Positions 23,557 through 32,731 of a stretch of 38,917 nucleotides of DNA are shown here, one piece after another. The notes under the pieces were generated by a model. The model did not search any database and was not told the origin of the DNA. It worked only from the letters and a program-made list of their open reading frames with translations. The stretch lies in the NCBI GenBank assembly GCA_012523305.1, contig JAAYIV010000153.1, forward strand, positions 1 to 38,917. Direction: 5' to 3'. Position 1 is the first letter of the stretch. Each line of letters begins with the position of its first letter. This stretch comes from Spirochaetales bacterium (GTDB taxonomy: Bacteria; Spirochaetota; Spirochaetia; Sphaerochaetales; Sphaerochaetaceae). Both the position numbers and the translations under genes were made by a program.

Positions 23557-25229
23557 GGTCTTTTGCCTTCTTCGTAGCTGACAATAATTTCATGGTCTTT
23601 TTCACTGACTTTGATACGCTTTCCCGTAAGGGCTTCATTTCGGTTCGGGAAATCAGCACGGTAGTGCGGTCCCCTGCTCTCTTCACGTCGCAGTATCGCT
23701 TTCAACAGCGATTCTGAGGTGCGCAATGCATGGAACGCTTGCATCGAAAGCTTCACGTCATAGCCGGACTCGATTGCCCTTGCAGCGTTGTATGCTTTAC
23801 GCGTTTTCTCAATCCAATTCAGGACAGGCAACGATAACTCCTTGCTTCTTAATACATTCGCCCGAAGCCAGAGCTGTTCACGCAATGTATGCAAGACATC
23901 ATGGGGGCTGATTGAAGAATTTGTCTTGGTATCTATCCATTGCATGAAGCTGTCAACGATCTCAGTATCCGAAAGCACTTCTGGTGGTGAAGTCTGTTTG
24001 CTGTATGTGCAAGCTGCGTTTGCGGCCCGAGCTCCGAAGACCAGGCACACGGCGGTTGCCGCTCCCCCGTGCCTGTCGGCACCATGGATGCCCCCGGCCG
24101 CCTCTCCTGCGGCAAAGAGCCCATGTACTGAAGTGCAAGCATGTTCGTCAATGGAAATCCCTCCATTTGCGCAGTGGGCGAACGGAGCGATTGAGATTTC
24201 TTGCTTTGCCAGATCGATGTCATGATCCGCATAGAGTTTTCTCAACGAGGCTACCAACTCGTTGGAATCCTCATTGATGCTCTGCTTATATCTGATGATG
24301 AAACCTTGTTCACGATGGTGTTCGATCACATCCTTCATGATGGCCAATTCAAGATATTTCGAGTTATCACGTGTGGTGAACGGTCCGTGCATCGACCGAT
24401 CGCGGATACATTGTTCAAGGCTCACATCTTCTGGCAAGAATGCCCGCAACGCCGGTTTCCGATCTTGATCGAGAATCTCCTGACAGTGCCAGAGTGAGAT
24501 TTCTCCGAAGAGAAGTTTATACACCGGGGCGGTAAGTCCGGGAATGAATTGCATGAACTCGAGGTTGATGAGCTCGGCACCGGCTTCGAGAGCTACCGAA
24601 TGGCCGATACCGCACACGTCATCGGTATTCAAGCTGTGCTTGTACAGTCCGCAATACCCTCCGGTGGCCAAGATCACCGTAGAAGTTTTCACATACACCA
24701 ACTGCGAATTATTATCGATCAACAGTGCTCCGATGATGCGATTGTCACGGTGGAGCAATTTCAACACATCACAGTGCTGCATTACCGTCAGAAGTTCTTG
24801 TGATGAAAAGATATCGGTCACATTTTTTCGAATACGATCCCAATTACGCCACACTTTCAGTATCCGTTCGCGCTTGGCAAAACAAGCCGGGCGTCCGGCG
24901 GCTTGAGCGACCTCGATGCCAAGTTGCGGCAATCGTCCGACCTGGTCGGTGATTTCATCGACCATGATGTGACAGAGATGCTCATCGGCGATACCGTCTC
25001 CCGAGTCCAGCAATTCTTCCAGATAGTCGTTCTTATCAGCAGCATCGCGGGGCAGCTGGGCCCCCAAACCTCCTGTCAGGGGGTAAAAACTTGCTCCGGA
25101 ACACAATCTGCCTTTTGAGATGACCAGAACGTTCAACCCGTCGGCAGCTACATCGTACGCTGCTCGCAGTCCAGCCAGACCGGTGCCCACAACAAGTACA
25201 TCGCATGTCAGATGTCGTTCAATGTGCAT
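23553..25229 (-). CDS. FAD-dependent oxidoreductase, FrdA/SdhA/AprA superfamily (paralogue 1)
   Basis: A 558-residue soluble flavoprotein. Dinucleotide motif VVGTGLAGLRAA (residues 14-24), ATGGYCGLYKHS (189-199), FAD-binding GLFAAGEAAGGIHGADRHGG in the second half and the C-terminal REESRGPHYRADFP stretch identify the fumarate reductase/succinate dehydrogenase flavoprotein superfamily. There is no signal peptide. The family's substrate motif QFHPT reads QFIPG (227-231), so fumarate or succinate is unlikely. SGASFYP occupies the place where SdhA carries its FAD-linked histidine, so FAD is non-covalent. GAAGG precedes the ATG by 6 nt. It lies between HpcH/HpaI aldolase and aldo/keto reductase genes; sugar-acid or amino-sugar oxidation is inferred. 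Two close paralogues lie at 35151-36821 and 37820-38917. Confidence 0.85.
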   Translation of the reverse strand: MHIERHLTCDVLVVGTGLAGLRAAYDVAADGLNVLVISKGRLCSGASFYPLTGGLGAQLPRDAADKNDYLEELLDSGDGIADEHLCHIMVDEITDQVGRLPQLGIEVAQAAGRPACFAKRERILKVWRNWDRIRKNVTDIFSSQELLTVMQHCDVLKLLHRDNRIIGALLIDNNSQLVYVKTSTVILATGGYCGLYKHSLNTDDVCGIGHSVALEAGAELINLEFMQFIPGLTAPVYKLLFGEISLWHCQEILDQDRKPALRAFLPEDVSLEQCIRDRSMHGPFTTRDNSKYLELAIMKDVIEHHREQGFIIRYKQSINEDSNELVASLRKLYADHDIDLAKQEISIAPFAHCANGGISIDEHACTSVHGLFAAGEAAGGIHGADRHGGAATAVCLVFGARAANAACTYSKQTSPPEVLSDTEIVDSFMQWIDTKTNSSISPHDVLHTLREQLWLRANVLRSKELSLPVLNWIEKTRKAYNAARAIESGYDVKLSMQAFHALRTSESLLKAILRREESRGPHYRADFPNRNEALTGKRIKVSEKDHEIIVSYEEGKRP

Positions 25230-25262
25230 TCTTTACCTTCTCAATATAGTGACTCTGATCGT

Positions 25263-26063
25263 TTATCGTCTTGTCATATCCTTGAATTGATGTAAAATCG
25301 AGGAAAACCCTTCTGCCAATATGATCACATCGGCAGCACACGCTATGATATCAGCCCCGAGTTCGATATAAGAGGGAACCTCTTCGACCGGGCAGCTGAG
25401 AAACAATGCCTTGCCATATTTCTTGGTTGTCTCGCAAGTGGTGATACGCGCTTTTTGTACCTTCGGATGATCAAGCTGTCCCGATAATCCCAGACTGTTT
25501 GAAAAGTCATTCGAACCAAAGAAGATGCCATCGATTCCCTCCGTGGAGCAAATCGCATCCAAGTGTTCGATAGCTTCGTAATCTTCTATTTGCAAGATGA
25601 TGAATTTGTTGTGGTTGGAATTGTACACATACTCATCGTAAGGCAACATCGCATAGGCCCCGTCGGCATTACCGGTATCGATAGCACGGCGTCCGAGTGG
25701 TGGGAATCGGGTCATCCTCACCACTTCGGCCGCCTCTTGGCCACTGGTCACATGCGGAACCATGATACCGGTGGCATCCAATTCAAATGGTTTGATGTAA
25801 TTATTGTACGGTCCTTTTGAGATGCGCACGAAGCTATCCATATCGGTCATCTTGCACGCCATGATCATATGTTCGATTTCTTGCCAATCAGCCGCGGTGT
25901 GCTCGGCATCGATCCACATGCAGTCGAATCCGAGCAGTCCGGCAATCTCTACCGCCCTGCTCGATCCGGTGTTCACCGTCGCACAGCTCGAAGGTACTCC
26001 CGCTCTGAAATTTCGCAGGATCTTACTCTGCCGAAGCGTGATCGATCGTCTTGATTCTCCCAT
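25263..26063 (-). CDS. HpcH/HpaI-family aldolase
   Basis: A 266-residue class II (metal-dependent) aldolase. CMWIDAEHTAADW gives the catalytic-histidine region, FVRISKG the substrate arginine, FPPLGRRAID a conserved loop, LQIEDYEAIE the metal-binding Glu, and FFGSNDFSNSLG the metal-binding Asp. The family catalyses reversible retro-aldol cleavage of 2-keto-3-deoxy acids into pyruvate plus an aldehyde (for example 2-keto-3-deoxyrhamnonate or glucarate aldolase). It is 4 bp downstream of the DapA/NanA-like lyase gene and 33 bp upstream of a flavoprotein gene, indicating a sugar-acid pathway that ends in pyruvate. Confidence 0.88.
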   Translation of the reverse strand: MGESRRSITLRQSKILRNFRAGVPSSCATVNTGSSRAVEIAGLLGFDCMWIDAEHTAADWQEIEHMIMACKMTDMDSFVRISKGPYNNYIKPFELDATGIMVPHVTSGQEAAEVVRMTRFPPLGRRAIDTGNADGAYAMLPYDEYVYNSNHNKFIILQIEDYEAIEHLDAICSTEGIDGIFFGSNDFSNSLGLSGQLDHPKVQKARITTCETTKKYGKALFLSCPVEEVPSYIELGADIIACAADVIILAEGFSSILHQFKDMTRR

Positions 26064-26067
26064 AATC

Positions 26068-26949
26068 CTACCCTATTTCTCCGGTGCGTTTCATAATTGC
26101 GACGATCGTTTGTTTTGCAGCTTCATCCAGTTCCGGTTCGTAATCAGGAGCGAATCGGCCTTGGTATCCAAGCAGGTTCATCGCATAGGAGAATGCCGGC
26201 CAGATACCCAATGCGATCATATCGTCTCTTGCATCCATCATCATGTTCAGATGTTGCTTTGCCGATTCGAAATTACCAGTATCCAAAGCACTTTGGATGA
26301 TTCCGATGGTTTTGGGGAAGCTGGCGAAAATTCCATCAAGGTAATTCTTGATCCCGTAGGCTTGGGCTACGGCAAACAAATCCGATCCGCTGAAAATCGG
26401 GAGGAAATCCTTTTTGATTTCTTTTGATTCATGCAATTGCCTGATCAATACCAAATCTCCGCTCTTGATGCCTTTGATGTTTTTGATCTTGGACAGGTTC
26501 ATCATCATGGGAAAGGTGATTTTGTGTTTGGTTATCGGTACGTGATCATAGAGGTAGATATCCATCCCGGTCAACGCTGCCGCCCGGGCAAAGAACCGTT
26601 CAAGCACCTGATCCGGCATCTTGAAATAGTACGGGGCGGTGAGCACTGCGATATCAACCGGATAGCGTTCGAGGATGGCAAAACGATCCTTGACCCTGGC
26701 AAGTGAATTGTCCGAGCATCCCACAAGAAGGGTGACCCTTCCGGCTATGGCTTCACAGGCACATTCGATGATTTCTTCATAGGCACTGTTGCGAATGGTA
26801 CCGAGGGCGCCCATCGTTCCCATTACGAGAAGACCGGAAGCACCGCTGGCAATCTGATCTTCGATTTGTTTGACGAAACTTTGCTTGACCACCTTCCCTT
26901 GGTCATCCAGGGGCGTACCTAACGCTGTGTAGAATCCGTCTTTTCTCAT
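26068..26949 (-). CDS. DapA/NanA-family lyase (dihydrodipicolinate synthase-like)
   Basis: A 293-residue TIM-barrel lyase. The start at 26949 (MRKDGFYTALGTPLD) is chosen for GAGGAG 7 nt upstream; the upstream extension overlaps oppF. Tyr134 in IYLYDHVPI and Schiff-base Lys162 in KGIKSGD match the family's catalytic pair. The GTTGE loop reads GTMGALGT (44-51), so substrate specificity differs from true DapA. Family members include N-acetylneuraminate lyase and 2-keto-3-deoxy sugar-acid aldolases or dehydratases. Position after an oligopeptide-type ABC transporter and before an HpcH/HpaI aldolase suggests sugar-acid breakdown; sialate lyase is possible but unproven. Confidence 0.85.
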   Translation of the reverse strand: MRKDGFYTALGTPLDDQGKVVKQSFVKQIEDQIASGASGLLVMGTMGALGTIRNSAYEEIIECACEAIAGRVTLLVGCSDNSLARVKDRFAILERYPVDIAVLTAPYYFKMPDQVLERFFARAAALTGMDIYLYDHVPITKHKITFPMMMNLSKIKNIKGIKSGDLVLIRQLHESKEIKKDFLPIFSGSDLFAVAQAYGIKNYLDGIFASFPKTIGIIQSALDTGNFESAKQHLNMMMDARDDMIALGIWPAFSYAMNLLGYQGRFAPDYEPELDEAAKQTIVAIMKRTGEIG

Positions 26950-26963
26950 GTGGGAGCTCCTCT

Positions 26964-27995
26964 TTATTCGCTTATCTGTTGTTCCGTATGTAAGAAACAA
27001 GCTACTTTGTGACCTTCATTTCCTTTCATGCCACGCAATGGCGGTTCTTCTTTGGTGCATATGTCCATGCAAAAACGACACCGAGGATGGAACCTGCATC
27101 CGCTAGGAGGATTCACCGGCGACGGCACGTCGCCTTTGAGAAGGATCCTGTCCTTTCTCGCCCCCACCTTCGGAATCGGCACGGCCGAAAGCAACGCCTG
27201 CGTATAGGGATGAAGCTGCCGGTCATACAGACAGACAGAATCGGCAATTTCGACTACTTTGCCGAGGTACATTACCGCGATCCTGTCACTCATATATTGA
27301 ACGACACTCAAATCATGGGCGATAAACACGAAGGTAAGGTTGAATTCGTTCTGCAACCTGCGCATGAGGTTCAGTATCTGGGCTTGGATGGAGACATCAA
27401 GGGCGGACACCGGTTCATCGCATACGATCAATTCGGGATCGAGTGCCAAAGCCTTTGCAATACATATCCTCTGGCGTTGTCCGCCCGAGAATTCGTGAGG
27501 GTAACGATACATGTAATCGGGTTGCAGATTCACTGTTTTCAACGCTTGGGCAATTTTTTCCGTACGTTCGCTTTTCGATCCCAGGCCATGGATTCTCATC
27601 GGTTCGTCGAATGCATTATGTATGTTCTTCATCGGATCGAATGATGCGTACGGATCTTGGAAAATCATTTGGATTCTTCGTCTGGTCTTGAAACTCTCTT
27701 TTTTTGGCAATGAAAGCAGATCATGGAACTCGCCGTCATCGCAGCGTAGCAACAGCTCGCCGGATGTCGGTTTGTGTAAACGCAACAGGCTTTTTCCCAA
27801 TGTCGATTTACCACACCCCGATTCCCCTACGACACCAAGTGTTTCTCCTTTTCGAATATCCAAGGTGATATCATCGACTGCTTTTACATGACCGGTGACT
27901 TTCCGAAGCCATCCCGAGGATACGGGAAAATATTTCTTTAGGTGTTTGAGCTGCAGCAGGACGTGTCGGTCAAGCATAGTCTTATCGTCTGTCAT
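26964..27995 (-). CDS. oppF: Oligopeptide/dipeptide-type ABC transporter ATPase (OppF/DppF)
   Basis: A 343-residue ATPase from the ATG at 27995 (MTDDKTMLDRH), which overlaps the oppD stop; the longer frame beginning at 28052 lies inside oppD. Walker A GESGCGKST, signature FSGGQRQRICIA, Walker B LIVCDEPVSALD, and a C-terminal cysteine-rich CRFHPRCRFCMDICTKEEPP motif typical of OppD/OppF proteins are all visible. It energises import together with OppD. Opp-type transporters also carry oligosaccharides and glycosides, which fits this catabolic setting better than peptides. Confidence 0.93.
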   Translation of the reverse strand: MTDDKTMLDRHVLLQLKHLKKYFPVSSGWLRKVTGHVKAVDDITLDIRKGETLGVVGESGCGKSTLGKSLLRLHKPTSGELLLRCDDGEFHDLLSLPKKESFKTRRRIQMIFQDPYASFDPMKNIHNAFDEPMRIHGLGSKSERTEKIAQALKTVNLQPDYMYRYPHEFSGGQRQRICIAKALALDPELIVCDEPVSALDVSIQAQILNLMRRLQNEFNLTFVFIAHDLSVVQYMSDRIAVMYLGKVVEIADSVCLYDRQLHPYTQALLSAVPIPKVGARKDRILLKGDVPSPVNPPSGCRFHPRCRFCMDICTKEEPPLRGMKGNEGHKVACFLHTEQQISE

Positions 27996-28998
27996 CTTTA
28001 CATTTCTCCTCATACAGCCAACAACGGACTTCATGCCCTTCTTCAATCTCACATACCATGGGATGCTCCTCAGTGCATTTTTTCATTGCGAACGGGCATC
28101 TTGGTTCGAATTCACAGCCTTTGAACACCGTCGATGCGTCAGGGGTGGTTCCTTCGATTGATTCAAGCTCGGTATCCTTGCCCATACCCAACACAGGCAC
28201 TGATTTAAGCAATGCCTTAGTATAGGGATGATGTGGATTTTCAAAAATTTGGAGTAACGAACCGAATTCAACGACCCTTCCCATGTACATGACCGCCACC
28301 TCATCACAGATTTCAGCCACGATACCCATGTTATGGGTGATAAGAATGACGGAGGTGCCATGCTCTTGCTGCATTTGTTTGATCAATGCGAGGATTTGGG
28401 CTTGAATGGTCACGTCCAGCGCTGTTGTCGGTTCGTCTGCAATCAGGATGTTCGGATTACAGATCATACCGATGGCGATCATCACCCGCTGTTTCATTCC
28501 GCCCGAAAACTCGAACGGATAACTCTTGAAACGATCTTCCGGACTCGGAATTCCCAATTCGCCAAGCATTCTGATTATTTTTTCCTTGGCTTCTTTTTTA
28601 CTGAGTTTCTCGTGCATTCGCAGGTTTTCCATGATCTGCCAACCGATCGAATACACCGGATCGAGTGAAGAAAGGGAGTCTTGAAAAATCATCGCGATAT
28701 CTTTTCCACGGATTGATCGCAATTCCTTGCTATTTCGTTTGAAATCGGTGAGGTTCAGCGTCTGTTCAGGACTCGGAGTGTACAGGACCTGTCCACCTTC
28801 GATGTGGGCGGCCTTGGGAAGCAGCTGCATGATCGATAGGGCTGTCACACTTTTCCCACATCCCGATTCGCCGACAACTCCCAGCGTTGTGCCTCGGCGG
28901 AGGTTAAAACTCACATCATTGACCGCATGGACGGTTTTCTTGCCGATCTTGAATCTGGTTTCTAGGTTTTTCACCTGCAGTATGTAATCTTTTTCCAT
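27982..28998 (-). CDS. oppD: Oligopeptide/dipeptide-type ABC transporter ATPase (OppD/DppD)
   Basis: A 338-residue ATPase with Walker A GESGCGKSV, signature FSGGMKQRVMIA, Walker B ILIADEPTTALD, the LITHNMG switch histidine, and the C-terminal CEFEPRCPFAMKKCTEEHP motif. It pairs with OppF, whose start codon lies within its last codons. Only a weak AAGGCGG precedes the ATG, 13 bp after oppC, so translation is probably coupled. Confidence 0.93.
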   Translation of the reverse strand: MEKDYILQVKNLETRFKIGKKTVHAVNDVSFNLRRGTTLGVVGESGCGKSVTALSIMQLLPKAAHIEGGQVLYTPSPEQTLNLTDFKRNSKELRSIRGKDIAMIFQDSLSSLDPVYSIGWQIMENLRMHEKLSKKEAKEKIIRMLGELGIPSPEDRFKSYPFEFSGGMKQRVMIAIGMICNPNILIADEPTTALDVTIQAQILALIKQMQQEHGTSVILITHNMGIVAEICDEVAVMYMGRVVEFGSLLQIFENPHHPYTKALLKSVPVLGMGKDTELESIEGTTPDASTVFKGCEFEPRCPFAMKKCTEEHPMVCEIEEGHEVRCWLYEEKCKDDRR

Positions 28999-29011
28999 GG
29001 TACCGCCTTAT

Positions 29012-29884
29012 TTACTCTGTTGCATCGAATACATCCCGCAAGCCGTCACCGAAAAAGTTCACTCCCAGAACAAAGAGGGAGATGACTATGCCCGGTGCCA
29101 TCCAAAGATTGGGATAGTTTTGGAATATATGGAAACTGCTAGCAGCATTGATGACATTTCCCCATGTCGGTATCGCTGTCGGGACCCCCATGCCGAGGAA
29201 GCTGAGGGCTGCTTCGGCAAGCACGAAGCCCGCCGTCTGCATGGTGATCGAAACGATAACCGGCCCGAGCGTGTTCGGAAGGATATGTTTGAACATGATG
29301 GAGAAACCTGAAATGCCATTGGCAACACAGCTTTCCACGAACGGTTCTGTCTTTAATGACAACACCCTGCTGCGGACGAGTCGGGCAGTGCCCATCCATC
29401 CGGTGAAACAGAATATGAGAATCAGATTGGCAAGGCTTCTTCCGCTGAGTCCGACAAGAATAAGCACCAGCATGATCTGGGGAAACGTAGTGAATATTTC
29501 ACCGACATAAATGATAAACGAGTCAAAACGACCACCATAATAGCCTGCGATACTTCCCAAGGTACATCCGATCAAAGCTGCCCCCAAGGCAGCGCTAAGC
29601 CCGACGGCGATTGATATTCTTCCTCCGTAGAGAAGTCTGGTAAACGTATCTCTTCCAGCATTGTCCGTTCCGAGCAGATGTTCGCTTGACATGGGAAGCA
29701 AACGGACTTTCGGATCAACGTATGATGGGTCGTATGAGGTGAACAACGGTGCGAATATCGCGCAGAGGGTAAAAAACAGGATGATGAACAATCCGACAAG
29801 GGCAAGCTTGTTTGAAGCGAACTTGAGCATGTTTCGCTTGGCCAGGCTGGATTTATATATTTTGCCGCTTTTAGTTTGTGCCAT
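29012..29884 (-). CDS. oppC: Oligopeptide/dipeptide-type ABC permease (OppC/DppC)
   Basis: A 290-residue membrane protein. The start at 29884 (MAQTKSGKIYK) is chosen for GGAGG 6 nt upstream. The N-terminal TM, HLLGTDNAGRDTFTRLLYGGRIS and the later AEAALSFLGMGVPTAIPTWGNVI segment, including the EAA-type loop, are typical of DppC/OppC. It forms the translocation channel with OppB, 17 bp upstream. Confidence 0.92.
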   Translation of the reverse strand: MAQTKSGKIYKSSLAKRNMLKFASNKLALVGLFIILFFTLCAIFAPLFTSYDPSYVDPKVRLLPMSSEHLLGTDNAGRDTFTRLLYGGRISIAVGLSAALGAALIGCTLGSIAGYYGGRFDSFIIYVGEIFTTFPQIMLVLILVGLSGRSLANLILIFCFTGWMGTARLVRSRVLSLKTEPFVESCVANGISGFSIMFKHILPNTLGPVIVSITMQTAGFVLAEAALSFLGMGVPTAIPTWGNVINAASSFHIFQNYPNLWMAPGIVISLFVLGVNFFGDGLRDVFDATE

Positions 29885-29901
29885 AGATTTCCTCCACCAC
29901 A

Positions 29902-30867
29902 TCACATCTTGCCGAATCTGATTCGCGGATCAAGAAGAGCCGAGAGCAAATCGACAAGAAAGCTTGCTATCAACACTGCCAGCGCAATAAAAAAAGTAGC
30001 TATCATGACCACAGGCATGTCACTGCCGGAAATCGATTCCAATATTAATTTCCCCATGCCAGGATAGTTGAAGACACTTTCGATAACAACGGTTCCGGCG
30101 ATAAGGATGGGGATTCTGTTGACGATGATGATCATCACAGGAATAATCGCATTCCTGAATGAGTGAACCAGATTCACGCGAGTCTCGGAAAGGCCTTTGC
30201 TTCTGGCGGCTTTCACGTAGTCCTTATTCATGGTATCCAACATTGATCCTCGTGTGTAACGCATCAATGTGGCAGTGTAAGAGATGCCGATGACCAAGAC
30301 CGGCATGACAAGGTACGGAATCCTTTGAAAGAATCCCGGTTGTCCGGGAGTCATCCTTCCTCCCGGGGGAAGCCATCTGAATGTCAGGCCAAACACCACG
30401 ATGGCACTTAAGCCGAAGAAAAATTCGGGAATTGAAACGCCTACCATTCCCAGTGCGGTAAGCGAATAATCGATCGGAGTATTACGTTTCAAAGCTGATA
30501 TGAATCCGAACAACAGTCCGAGGATTGTCGCGACAGCAAATCCCAAAGCGGTCAGTTCAATGGTGGCAGGAAGCCGAGTCCAGATTATATCGGATATCTT
30601 GACGCCATTTATCAAGCTGTATCCCATATCACCTTTGAGAATATTGCCCAACCATTTGAAATATCTGATGTAGGCGGGATCATTCAGCCCCAGGTTTTCC
30701 CTCATGTTCGCAATCGTCTCTTCGGTCATGAATGCCATCTGTTCCGGTGGGATAAGATAAGAGATGGGGTCGCCGGGAACAAATTCCAACCCGATGAAGA
30801 TGAGAATGGTGATAATGAGAATTTTGGGTATGAATGAAAGAAGCCTTCGGAAAAAATATTTAAGCAT
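29902..30867 (-). CDS. oppB: Oligopeptide/dipeptide-type ABC permease (OppB/DppB)
   Basis: A 321-residue membrane protein. The start at 30867 (MLKYFFRRLLSFIPKILI, the standard DppB/OppB opening) is preceded by GAGGG at 7 nt. RYTRGSMLDTMNKDYVKAARSKGLSE is the conserved EAA-loop region that contacts the ATPases. VVIESVFNYPGMGKLILESI is also typical. About six membrane helices. A 166-bp gap with a strong hairpin separates it from oppA. Confidence 0.92.
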   Translation of the reverse strand: MLKYFFRRLLSFIPKILIITILIFIGLEFVPGDPISYLIPPEQMAFMTEETIANMRENLGLNDPAYIRYFKWLGNILKGDMGYSLINGVKISDIIWTRLPATIELTALGFAVATILGLLFGFISALKRNTPIDYSLTALGMVGVSIPEFFFGLSAIVVFGLTFRWLPPGGRMTPGQPGFFQRIPYLVMPVLVIGISYTATLMRYTRGSMLDTMNKDYVKAARSKGLSETRVNLVHSFRNAIIPVMIIIVNRIPILIAGTVVIESVFNYPGMGKLILESISGSDMPVVMIATFFIALAVLIASFLVDLLSALLDPRIRFGKM

Positions 30868-30970
30868 ATAGTCGCCCTCTGTGTTCGCGTACCTTTCGGG
30901 CAGGGGACCAACCTTCGGGTACAATCCATCTCTGTTACATACCCGTATTGACCATAATTACCCTTATTCA

Positions 30971-30997
30971 GATACAGCGGCAAAAAGCCGCTGTATC
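30971..30997 (-). other. Intercistronic RNA hairpin between oppA and oppB
   Basis: GATACAGCGGC (30971-30981) pairs perfectly with GCCGCTGTATC (30987-30997) across a 5-nt loop, 37 bp after the oppA stop. No T tract follows on the minus strand. It resembles the hairpins after dctP and after the sugar-binding-protein gene, so it is likely a stability element or partial terminator. Confidence 0.7.
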
Positions 30998-31033
30998 AAT
31001 TGTCACCAGGAAGTTGTCAATACAGATAACATC

Positions 31034-32716
31034 CTATTTCTTATTCAGTTTCCAGGTCTCAAGACGAAGATCACAGGTCCTGTAGATCGCCAGGTCCGAA
31101 GCCTTCAGCCATGCTGGGTCGAAGTCCCACTTGGCATCATTATAAATCATCATCTTGTTCATGGAAATAACAGGAATCGGACTTCCGTAATTAAGGCTGT
31201 TCTGTTGCAAGAGAATAGCCAATTCCTTGAGTCTCGCAGGATCGCTCGTGGCAGATACTTCCTTGAGGTATTTGCCGAAGAGTTCTTCCCTGACTGCTTC
31301 GTTGCCAAGATAGACGTCATAGATGGTTCCGGGATTCACTACGCCGTAGTTCTCTACGCCGCTGAGTTGGTTTGCTCCGGCATAACAGATATCCCAGTTT
31401 TTCTGCTCATAAATCGCTGCATAGATGTCTTGGATCACAACTCTTGATTCTGCTGGAATTCCAATTTCGGCAAGGTTCTGTACGGTAAGGTCCATCAGGT
31501 CATTGTGCATCTGATCATTGTAATAGTATGCGATTCTGATCGGGCTACCATCATAACCAGCTTTTTTTAACAACGCTTTGGCAGCTTCGACATCACGTTT
31601 GAATAATGGGATACTCTTGTCATACAACGGATCTCCGGGGTTCACCGCGGTTGACAATGCAACGGCCTGTCCGGGGAAGTATGAAGCAAAGGCTTCCTTG
31701 TCGATCGCCAAGTTGATGGCTTTTCTGAAATCAGCGTTGGCCATGAACTTGTTCCACTTTCCATCTGCCGATCCGGTGAGGTTCGTAGTGAACAAGCGGT
31801 AGTAGGGGCTGAAGAATGCATTGTAAGCATAGTCAGGATTCTGTTTGACCACATTGCTGGCGATATTGACATCGTTAAATGCATTTGAGTGAGCCAAATC
31901 CAATCGTCCGGCGATCATTGCGGCAACCGCGGCATCCGTCCCACCGGCGTCGAAACTTATCCCGGTAACACGTTTGATACCCGGGCGGGGACCATACCAG
32001 CTGTCATTTCTTACCAAGACGCAATAGTCCGGGAACGTGACGCTTTCAAGCACATACGGTCCGCAGTGAACCGGAGCTTTCCAATAATCGTACGAACCGA
32101 ATTTGGTGTAATCCACATCGGCCGGAAACAAATGTCTCGGATAAGGAACGAATGTAGCCAGGGTTCTCATCATGAATCCGTACGGCTGGGTAAGGGTGAT
32201 GGTGAGCTTCTTGCCTTCAGCTTTGACTCCGCTGATGCTGTTAGCTGTCTTATCGAAGTATTCCTGGGCTCCTTTGATGAACTGGAACGAACCGCGTTCA
32301 TTCTGGATACCATATCCCCTGAGCTGGGCTTCCAGGCTGAATACAACGTCATCGGCGGTAACGGGCTTGCCGTCTGTCCAATTCAGATTCTCGCGGATAT
32401 AGAAGGTATACACTAATCCGTCAGCAGAAACTTCCCAACGATCTGCCATTCTCGGCACGATCTTCGAGGTATCTTCCATGTCGAGTTTGATGAGCGTATC
32501 GTAAAGAAGATCGGGAACCTGTGACTGATAGTCTCTGTACACGCATTCGAATGAACCGCTGGTACCGCCTGCGGCATACCATAGGACATTCAATGTTCCT
32601 GTCTCGCTGAAATCTTCGGCAGCCTTAACTGCCCCAGCTTCCGCTGCGCCTCCTGCAAACAAATTCGGTATCAATAATACCGAACACAGAAATAAAACGG
32701 TTACTAGTTTTTTCAT
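31034..32716 (-). CDS. oppA: Extracellular solute-binding protein, family 5 (OppA/DppA type)
   Basis: A 560-residue exported protein. The signal peptide ends near LFAGGAAEAGA. The family-5 pattern is clear: VPDLLYDTLIKLDMEDTSKIVPRMADRWEVSADGLVYTFYIRENLNWTDGKPVTADDVVFSLE early on, and FRKAINLAIDKEAFASYFPGQAVAL in the middle. Family-5 proteins bind peptides, nickel or oligosaccharides/glycosides. GGAG lies 8 nt before the ATG, and a strong promoter is at 32783-32811. It leads an 11-gene operon whose enzymes are all of carbohydrate or keto-acid type, so an oligosaccharide or amino-sugar conjugate is a likely ligand. Confidence 0.92.
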   Translation of the reverse strand: MKKLVTVLFLCSVLLIPNLFAGGAAEAGAVKAAEDFSETGTLNVLWYAAGGTSGSFECVYRDYQSQVPDLLYDTLIKLDMEDTSKIVPRMADRWEVSADGLVYTFYIRENLNWTDGKPVTADDVVFSLEAQLRGYGIQNERGSFQFIKGAQEYFDKTANSISGVKAEGKKLTITLTQPYGFMMRTLATFVPYPRHLFPADVDYTKFGSYDYWKAPVHCGPYVLESVTFPDYCVLVRNDSWYGPRPGIKRVTGISFDAGGTDAAVAAMIAGRLDLAHSNAFNDVNIASNVVKQNPDYAYNAFFSPYYRLFTTNLTGSADGKWNKFMANADFRKAINLAIDKEAFASYFPGQAVALSTAVNPGDPLYDKSIPLFKRDVEAAKALLKKAGYDGSPIRIAYYYNDQMHNDLMDLTVQNLAEIGIPAESRVVIQDIYAAIYEQKNWDICYAGANQLSGVENYGVVNPGTIYDVYLGNEAVREELFGKYLKEVSATSDPARLKELAILLQQNSLNYGSPIPVISMNKMMIYNDAKWDFDPAWLKASDLAIYRTCDLRLETWKLNKK

Positions 32717-32731
32717 GTGCCTCTCCTTTTT

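Noticed and set aside
26964-32716. Opp operon as a plain peptide-uptake system
   Set aside because: All co-transcribed enzymes are carbohydrate or keto-acid types with no peptidase, and Opp-type transporters for glycans are known; a peptide ligand remains possible but is not the favoured reading.
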